Assembly (NCBI GenBank): GCA_024639445.1
Contig: JAHEIJ010000136.1
Span: forward strand, 1-6,243
Direction: 5' to 3'
DNA: 6,243 nt
Source: Gammaproteobacteria bacterium
Lineage (GTDB): Bacteria; Pseudomonadota; Gammaproteobacteria; UBA6429; Thiohalophilaceae
The notes under the pieces were generated by a model. That model worked only from the letters and a program-made list of their open reading frames with translations. It searched no databases and was not told the origin of the DNA. Positions 1-4,462 of the stretch are shown here, in pieces. Made by a program: the position numbers and the translations under genes. Each line of letters starts with the position of its first letter. Position 1 is the first letter of the stretch.

Positions 1-364
1 TAATAGTCTGTGTTGCCCCGGTAACTTGATTTGCGCTGTTAGCTAAATTGTTTTTAATCAAACCACTTATAAGTCCGGAGGCTCTTCCGATATTTTCAAC
101 ATCGGGCATCGATTCAGTGGTTTGCGGATCAACACTGGCAGCTAAAGGAATATCTCCTGAACTACTGCTACCTTCAAGCATCACAAATGGAAAATCAGCA
201 GCATTGGTTTGGTCAATAACTGCCTCGGTCTGTACACCTGTGTAACTGACATTAGGATAGCCTGGATCATCACCACCGCCCCCACAGGCGCCCAGCAGTG
301 CGATCATACCCATAGCTAACAGGGATACGAAAATCTTTCTTGAAGTAAACATATGAGTAAACAT
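1..364 (-). CDS. Secreted lipoprotein of unknown function, N-terminal part (runs off the left edge)
   Basis: An open frame of 121 codons without a stop runs from ATG at 364 to the window edge. Residues 1-26 form a lipoprotein signal peptide: two basic residues (R9, K10), a hydrophobic core (about 11-24) and the lipobox LGAC with Cys27 as the lipidated residue. The mature protein starts CGGGGDDPG, a flexible Gly/Asp tether. Gly at +2 has no inner-membrane retention signal, so by the +2 rule the outer membrane is the expected destination. Residues 36-60 include the string SYTGVQTEAVIDQTNAADF. Residues 65-90 are Ser/Pro/acidic and low in complexity, and 91-118 could form a helix. No catalytic motif is visible in this part. 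The start at 364 is preferred over the in-frame ATG at 352 because AGGGAG lies 6 nt upstream of it. The region is more AT-rich than the genes to its right and has its own promoter candidate. I do not recognise the family with confidence; an outer-membrane-anchored surface or filament-associated protein is only a guess. Confidence 0.8.
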   Translation of the reverse strand, partial: MFTHMFTSRKIFVSLLAMGMIALLGACGGGGDDPGYPNVSYTGVQTEAVIDQTNAADFPFVMLEGSSSSGDIPLAASVDPQTTESMPDVENIGRASGLISGLIKNNLANSANQVTGATQTI

Positions 365-370
365 GTAAAG

Positions 371-376
371 CTCCCT
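371..376 (-). promoter_or_regulatory. Ribosome binding site of the left-edge lipoprotein gene
   Basis: On the minus strand AGGGAG (within GAGGGAGC) is followed by 6 nt and then the ATG at 364. The second in-frame ATG at 352 would be 18 nt away, too far for this site. It therefore decides the start. Confidence 0.75.
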
Positions 377-407
377 CTTACTAAAATAAGACAAGAATTA
401 TCTTTAA

Positions 408-416
408 TTTATATCA
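408..416 (-). promoter_or_regulatory. Candidate extended -10 promoter for the lipoprotein gene
   Basis: The minus strand reads TGATATAAA, a TGn extension directly followed by TATAAA (five of six matches to the sigma70 -10 box). No good -35 hexamer lies 16-18 nt upstream (the region around 431-437 reads ATTCCG/TATTCC), which is tolerable for an extended -10 promoter. Transcription would begin near position 401, giving a leader of roughly 37 nt that includes the ribosome binding site. The surrounding AT-rich sequence raises the chance of random matches. Confidence 0.4.
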
Positions 417-452
417 CAGTAATTTTAACGCGGAATACAAACACGATTTGAG

Positions 453-478
453 AAAATGTGTCGAATCGTTCACATTTT
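453..478. terminator. AT-rich hairpin between serS and the lipoprotein gene, possible weak terminator
   Basis: The arms AAAATGTG (453-460) and CACATTTT (471-478) are perfectly complementary over 8 bp and flank a 10-nt loop. A run of seven T (475-481) follows on the + strand. Read in the direction of serS transcription, the T's of the second arm are part of the stem and are followed by CTC, so a proper free U-tract is lacking. The stem has few G-C pairs. It sits 41-66 nt past the serS stop, where an operon terminator would be expected, but the structure is weak. A protein-binding inverted repeat is an equally good reading. Confidence 0.3.
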
Positions 479-518
479 TTTGTGGAAACAGCTCAGAAAT
501 TGTTTCTAAACGAAATCA

Positions 519-1793
519 TCAACTAATATTGCTGAGCCCACCCATATAGGGCTGCAACACTACCGGTACCTCGACAACGCCATTGGCTTGTTGGTAGTTT
601 TCCAGAATCGCCACCAGGGTACGACCCACCGCCAGGCCGGAACCATTCAAAGTGTGAACCAGTTCCGGTTTGCCGGTTTCCGGATTGCGGTAACGGGCTT
701 TCATGCGACGTGCCTGGAAAGCTTCGAAGTTACTGCAGGAAGAAATTTCACGATACTTGCTCTGGCCTGGCAACCAGACTTCCAGATCATACGTCTTGGC
801 GGAGGAAAAACCGGTGTCGCCGGCACATAACGCGACCACGCGATACGGCAGTTCCAGACGTTGCAGCACCTCTTCCGCATGGGATGTTAGTTCTTCCAGT
901 GCGTTATAGGAATCTTCCGGACGTACCACCTGTACCATTTCGACTTTTTCAAACTGATGCTGGCGGATCATACCGCGGGTATCCTTACCATAAGAGCCTG
1001 CCTCACTACGGAAACACGGCGTATGACAAACGTATTTACGTGGCATGTAATCATCCTCGACGATCACATCACGCACGATGTTGGTCACCGGAACTTCCGC
1101 TGTGGGAATCAGGTAATAGTTGTTTTCATGCCGGACCTTGAACAGGTCTTCCTCAAACTTGGGTAACTGACCGGTGCCGCGCAGGCTGTCGGCATTGACG
1201 ATATACGGTACATAGGTTTCGGTATAACCGTGCTCACTGGTATGCAGATCCAGCATAAACTGGATCAAGGCGCGATGCAGGCGCGCAATCCCGCCACTCA
1301 TCACCGCAAAACGGGAGCCGGTAATCTTGGCGGCGGTTTCAAAATCCAGTTGCCCCAGCGCTTCACCCACATCCACATGATCGCGCACCTCGAAATCAAA
1401 CTGGCGCGGTTCGCCCCACTTGCGCACTTCCACATTATCATCTTCAGCCTTGCCGTCAGGTGTACTTTCATGCGGCAGGTTGGGGATTCCCATCAGCAGG
1501 TCGTTTAGTTGAGTTTGATATTTATTGAGTTCCTCTTCTGCCCCTTTGAGCTTATCACCCAACTCGGAAACTTCTGCCAGGATGGCACTGGCATCTTCAC
1601 CCTTGGCTTTGGCCTGACCAATCGCCTTGGACTTGGCATTGCGTTCTTTTTGCAATTCCTGGGTCTTGACCTGCAGGTTTTTGCGCTTGTCTTCCAGAGC
1701 ATTGAACATATCAGTATCAAGTTCATAACCGCGACGGGCCAGTTGCTGCTGACAAAACGCTAAATCACTTCGTAATAGTTTGGGGTCGAGCAT
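519..1793 (-). CDS. serS: Seryl-tRNA synthetase (SerRS)
   Basis: This cytoplasmic enzyme activates serine with ATP and charges tRNA-Ser (and tRNA-Sec where present). The product is 424 aa, normal for a bacterial SerRS, and appears complete. Residues about 27-100 are a Lys/Glu/Gln-rich antiparallel coiled coil, the arm that grips the long variable loop of tRNA-Ser. The class II catalytic core follows: motif 1 around 160-185, the serine-binding TAE at 231-233, motif 2 with FRSEAGSYGKDTRG at 261-274, and motif 3 with GSGLAVGRTLVAILENYQ at 384-401, including its invariant Arg391. The start is ATG 1793 with AAAGG at 1800-1804, 6 nt upstream. The gene starts 19 nt after the DUF190 gene stop and is probably the last gene of the ftsK-lolA-rarA-crcB-DUF190-serS run. 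In E. coli serS follows rarA directly. Nothing unusual is seen in the key residues. Confidence 0.98.
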   Translation of the reverse strand: MLDPKLLRSDLAFCQQQLARRGYELDTDMFNALEDKRKNLQVKTQELQKERNAKSKAIGQAKAKGEDASAILAEVSELGDKLKGAEEELNKYQTQLNDLLMGIPNLPHESTPDGKAEDDNVEVRKWGEPRQFDFEVRDHVDVGEALGQLDFETAAKITGSRFAVMSGGIARLHRALIQFMLDLHTSEHGYTETYVPYIVNADSLRGTGQLPKFEEDLFKVRHENNYYLIPTAEVPVTNIVRDVIVEDDYMPRKYVCHTPCFRSEAGSYGKDTRGMIRQHQFEKVEMVQVVRPEDSYNALEELTSHAEEVLQRLELPYRVVALCAGDTGFSSAKTYDLEVWLPGQSKYREISSCSNFEAFQARRMKARYRNPETGKPELVHTLNGSGLAVGRTLVAILENYQQANGVVEVPVVLQPYMGGLSNIS

Positions 1794-1799
1794 GCTTTA

Positions 1800-1804
1800 C
1801 CTTT
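1800..1804 (-). promoter_or_regulatory. Ribosome binding site of serS
   Basis: AAAGG on the minus strand lies 6 nt before the serS ATG, in the 19-nt gap after the DUF190 gene. It gives serS its own translation signal, unlike crcB and rarA just upstream, whose signals are poor. Confidence 0.55.
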
Positions 1805-1812
1805 ATTTTTAT

Positions 1813-2118
1813 TTAGCCGTTCACATTCGCGGACCAGGTAACAATATGGCCCGGCTTGATGGTTTCATTCAAATGTTCAACGATGACTTCAATCTTTTCC
1901 GGTTCGTCAAAAAACTCAACGACCAGCGGCAGGTTCATGGATAAGTCGATGATATCCGCACCATGTATTACCCCCGAGTCACCAAAACCGGAGATGCCGC
2001 GAAACACCGTAACGCCACGCAATTTCTCCCAGTTGCGGAGTCGTGTGAGCAAACTCTTCAACTGTGCTTCGCCTTCGGTGAGATATACCCGCACCATCGT
2101 AACCTGGTTGTTATTCAT
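1813..2118 (-). CDS. DUF190 family protein (PII-like fold) paired with CrcB
   Basis: A 101-aa soluble protein starting MNNNQVTMVRVYLTEGEAQ. The alternating hydrophobic strand at the start, the glycine-rich GISGFGDSGVIHG at 41-53, the strand LPLVVEFFDEPEKIEVIVEHL at 63-83 (quoted in part) and the closing GHIVTW at 90-95 match the DUF190/COG1993 family. That family has a ferredoxin-like fold resembling PII signalling proteins. Its biochemical role is not settled. Genes of the family often lie next to crcB, so a link to fluoride or ion homeostasis is inferred by context. The start at 2118 is chosen because ATG overlaps the crcB stop as ATGA and has GGGGAG 6 nt upstream. A longer frame from 2163 (15 extra residues) would overlap crcB by 49 nt, and its extra residues do not resemble the family start. 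Gly41, Gly44 and Gly46 fall where PII-like proteins carry their flexible ligand loop; that last point is inference. Confidence 0.85.
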   Translation of the reverse strand: MNNNQVTMVRVYLTEGEAQLKSLLTRLRNWEKLRGVTVFRGISGFGDSGVIHGADIIDLSMNLPLVVEFFDEPEKIEVIVEHLNETIKPGHIVTWSANVNG

Positions 2119-2492
2119 AATTGTCTCCCCACGAGGACGCCCACCCAAGTCGCGAACAAACAAAGGACGACACTCAGTAACACATTACTTGCCGCCTTAG
2201 CGAGTTCGCTGTTTTCTATCAGATTTAATGTTTCCATGGAAAAAGTTGAAAATGTCGTGAAGGCGCCGAGAAAACCTATGATTAACAAAGCTCGCCATTC
2301 GGCACCAAGGCTCGCGCGTTCAATCAGGTAAATATAAAGGAAGCCGATTAATAAGGAGCCGATCATATTTACGCTGAGGGTACCATAGGGGAAATCACGT
2401 CCGGCAACACGATGTACACCGGTAGAGACCAAAAAGCGCATCACCGCCCCTACGGCACCACCGCCGGCAATCATTACAAGCTGTTTCAACAT
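2115..2492 (-). CDS. crcB: Fluoride ion channel CrcB/Fluc
   Basis: This 125-aa inner-membrane protein is of the family that lets fluoride leave the cytoplasm and works as a dual-topology homodimer. Four membrane segments are visible at about 4-24, 34-57, 67-90 and 99-122. Family signatures are present: GGGAVGAVMRF at 10-20, FPYGTLSVNMIGS at 34-46 with the pore-lining Asn42, and GFLGAFTTFSTFS at 73-85. The latter supplies the broken third helix, the central Na+-site backbone and the two pore phenylalanines (F81 and F84 by alignment from memory). The length is typical and no key residue is missing. The ATG overlaps the rarA stop as TAATG and no strong ribosome binding site precedes it, so translation is probably coupled to rarA. 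Its own stop overlaps the DUF190 start. There is no intergenic leader, so no fluoride riboswitch can precede it here. A single copy suits a homodimer. Confidence 0.95.
   Translation of the reverse strand: MLKQLVMIAGGGAVGAVMRFLVSTGVHRVAGRDFPYGTLSVNMIGSLLIGFLYIYLIERASLGAEWRALLIIGFLGAFTTFSTFSMETLNLIENSELAKAASNVLLSVVLCLFATWVGVLVGRQL
2125..2130 (-). promoter_or_regulatory. Ribosome binding site of the DUF190 gene, inside the crcB 3' end
   Basis: GGGGAG on the minus strand stands 6 nt before ATG 2118 and lies within the last codons of crcB. It is the strongest such signal in the operon and fixes the DUF190 start at the ATGA overlap. Confidence 0.75.
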
Positions 2493-3853
2493 TACTCTTG
2501 TTTGCCCGCTTTCTTGTCTTGTTCTCTTAAGTGCGCCAGTTTTTCCGCAATCTTGATTTCCAGACCACGCGCTACCGGTTTGTAATACTGGCGTTCACCC
2601 ACCTCTTCGGGAAAATAGGATTCGCCGGCGGCATAGGCTTCCGGTTCATCATGCGCATAGCGATACGCCTTGCCATAATCCAGTTCTTTCATTAGCTGTG
2701 TTGGCGCATTGCGTAAATGCAGCGGCACTTCCGCTGAACCGGACTCTTTCACATCCGCCATCGCCTGGTTAAAGGCGGTATAGACTGCATTACTCTTGGC
2801 GGCGCAGGCCATGTAAACCACCGCTTGCGCAATCGCCAGTTCCCCTTCCGGGCTACCCAGGCGTTCCTGCACATCCCAGGCTTCCAGCGCCAGGGTCAGG
2901 GCACGCGGATCAGCATTGCCAATGTCCTCACTGGCCATGCGCACCACCCGACGAGATATATATAAAGGATCACAGCCTCCATCCAACATACGCACCAGCC
3001 AGTATAACGCCGCATCGGGTGCGGAACCGCGCACCGACTTATGCAAAGCGGAAATCTGATCATAAAAAGCTTCGCCCTGTTTATCAAAGCGCCGTACCCC
3101 GGTGCTGAGGACTTCATCCAGCGTGGCCGTGGAGATCACGTTGCGGCCATTCTCTTCCGTTGCCAGATCGGCGGCAATTTCCAGCAGATTGAGGGCGCGA
3201 CGGGCATCACCATCGGCAATCACGGCCAGACGCTGTTTCAGCTCGTCGGCAAGATCAATTGCCTTGTCACCCAGACCACGTTCCTGGTCGGTCAAAGCGT
3301 TGTCGATTACTTGCAGCAGATCGTCAGGTTGCAATGCCTTTAAAACATACACGCGCGCACGTGAAAGTAAGGCATTGTTGAGTTCAAACGAAGGATTCTC
3401 TGTGGTCGCACCGATAAAAGTGATGGTACCGTCTTCTACAAAGGGTAAAAAGGCATCTTGCTGCGCCTTGTTAAAACGGTGCACTTCATCCACGAACAAC
3501 ACACTTGGTTTGCCTTGTGTCTCACGCAGTGCACGGGCCTTGTCGACTGCAGTGCGGATGTCCTTCACACCCGACAGGACGGCAGAGAGGCTGATAAATT
3601 CGGCATCACAATAACGTGCAATCATGCGTGACAACGTGGTTTTCCCGGTCCCGGGTGGTCCCCAGAAAATCATCGAGTGTAACTTACCGGCTTCAATCGC
3701 CTGGTAAAGCGGCTTGTCGGGTGCCAGTAGGTGCTCCTGGCCTGCGATTTCATCCAGGCTTTGCGGCCGCATGCGATCCGCCAGGGGTTGCCAGACAGCC
3801 TGGGCGGCATCTGCCGGGGAAGCCGCCTTGAACATGTCGTCGGTCTGAGCCAT
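2492..3853 (-). CDS. rarA: Replication-associated recombination protein A (RarA/MgsA), AAA+ ATPase
   Basis: RarA is the bacterial relative of Mgs1/WRNIP1. It acts as a tetrameric ATPase at stalled replication forks and binds single-strand DNA-binding protein and DNA ends. The product is 453 aa, close to the E. coli length (about 447). It shows Walker A GPPGTGKT at 65-72, Walker B VLFVDE at 118-123 followed by VHRFNKAQQDAFLP, sensor 1 in GATTENPSFELN at 148-159, the arginine finger in LLSRARV at 162-168 (R165) and sensor 2 GDARRALN at 215-222. The C-terminal part (about 255-430), with ISRRVVRMASEDIG at 299-312, is the tetramerisation and DNA-end-binding region of the family. It starts 4 nt after the lolA stop. 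Upstream there is no clear ribosome binding site, so coupling to lolA is likely; Met7 is a possible alternative start. The order lolA-rarA-serS is conserved in gammaproteobacteria. No anomaly is seen in the motifs. Confidence 0.97.
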   Translation of the reverse strand: MAQTDDMFKAASPADAAQAVWQPLADRMRPQSLDEIAGQEHLLAPDKPLYQAIEAGKLHSMIFWGPPGTGKTTLSRMIARYCDAEFISLSAVLSGVKDIRTAVDKARALRETQGKPSVLFVDEVHRFNKAQQDAFLPFVEDGTITFIGATTENPSFELNNALLSRARVYVLKALQPDDLLQVIDNALTDQERGLGDKAIDLADELKQRLAVIADGDARRALNLLEIAADLATEENGRNVISTATLDEVLSTGVRRFDKQGEAFYDQISALHKSVRGSAPDAALYWLVRMLDGGCDPLYISRRVVRMASEDIGNADPRALTLALEAWDVQERLGSPEGELAIAQAVVYMACAAKSNAVYTAFNQAMADVKESGSAEVPLHLRNAPTQLMKELDYGKAYRYAHDEPEAYAAGESYFPEEVGERQYYKPVARGLEIKIAEKLAHLREQDKKAGKQE

Positions 3854-3857
3854 GAAC

Positions 3858-4457
3858 TTACTGGCGAATTACATCCACACCCTTGGGTGGAGTAAATTGA
3901 AACAGCTTGGGATCCAAGTCGGGATTGCGCTTAATATTTTTAAACATCAGGCGCGTGGTCTGACTGAAACTGTCCTGCAATTCCATGATGCGTAAATGAT
4001 TATCCTTGAACGCGAGGTTAATACGCTCAAAACTGCCGCCTTCCTGCTTGGGGATGAGTTCGTACCAGAAGAGGCCACCCTCTTCGCCCTGCGGCTTGAC
4101 GTGATAAAGCTGATCCAGCTTGGCGGGATTGCTGAGTAACATCGCCGGCGTATTATCCAGCATGCCTTCCTGCGCCTTCACCGTGACCTGTTCCAGATCC
4201 TTGTCATAGAAATACAGTTCCCTGCCATCGGCAATGTACAACTGGTAATAGGGCTGACGATACTCGAGGTTAAAACGGTTCGGGCGCTGCACCCGCAACA
4301 TGCCGCTGCTCTCTTCCTGCATCACCTGATCGGCATCAAACAGTTTCTGGTTGAATTCGGCACTGAAGCTATCCAGACCGGAAAACCGCATCTGCAGCGT
4401 TTGCGCCTGAACATTAATGGCAAACAGTAAGGAAACAATAACGAGTAACAGTTTCAT
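3858..4457 (-). CDS. lolA: Periplasmic outer-membrane lipoprotein carrier LolA
   Basis: LolA takes lipoproteins from the LolCDE ABC transporter at the inner membrane and hands them to LolB at the outer membrane. From ATG 4457 the product is 199 aa: a signal peptide MKLLLVIVSLLFAINVQA (1-18, cleavage after A18) and a mature domain of 181 aa, about the size of E. coli mature LolA. Family features are FSAEFNQ at 31-37, the conserved RPN at 58-60 (Arg58 matches the functionally important Arg43 of mature E. coli LolA by position in the motif), an aromatic FYD segment, DLEQVTV, TPAMLLSNP and the C-terminal FQFTPPKGVDV. A TTG at 4466, 9 nt upstream in frame and overlapping the ftsK stop as TTGA, would add MSF. 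ATG is preferred because it gives the standard short signal peptide; the ribosome binding site is weak for both. It lies directly after ftsK, as in E. coli. Confidence 0.96.
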   Translation of the reverse strand: MKLLLVIVSLLFAINVQAQTLQMRFSGLDSFSAEFNQKLFDADQVMQEESSGMLRVQRPNRFNLEYRQPYYQLYIADGRELYFYDKDLEQVTVKAQEGMLDNTPAMLLSNPAKLDQLYHVKPQGEEGGLFWYELIPKQEGGSFERINLAFKDNHLRIMELQDSFSQTTRLMFKNIKRNPDLDPKLFQFTPPKGVDVIRQ

Positions 4458-4462
4458 AAAAC

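Noticed and set aside
48..245. A 65-codon open frame on the + strand at the left edge
   Set aside because: It is opposite the lipoprotein frame, which has a signal peptide, lipobox, ribosome binding site and promoter candidate. The + frame has none of these.
457..474. CRP/FNR-type operator in TGTG-N10-CACA
   Set aside because: The CRP consensus has TGTGA-N6-TCACA (16 nt). Here the half-sites are 2 nt further apart and the inner A/T positions do not match on both sides.
2119..2163. A 15-residue N-terminal extension of the DUF190 protein
   Set aside because: It would overlap crcB by 49 nt, and the residues (FVRDLGGRPRGETI) do not resemble the family start. The ATG at 2118 has a strong ribosome binding site.
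2953..2967. AT-rich TATATATA in rarA as an internal promoter for crcB
   Set aside because: The bases encode the conserved peptide DPLYISRR of RarA. The best -35 partner (TTGGAT, 18 nt away) matches only half the consensus, so there is not enough to call a promoter.
3102..3614. A 170-codon open frame on the + strand
   Set aside because: It is antisense to rarA and Ser/Arg/Ala-rich, typical of a shadow frame; the RarA motifs account for the sequence.
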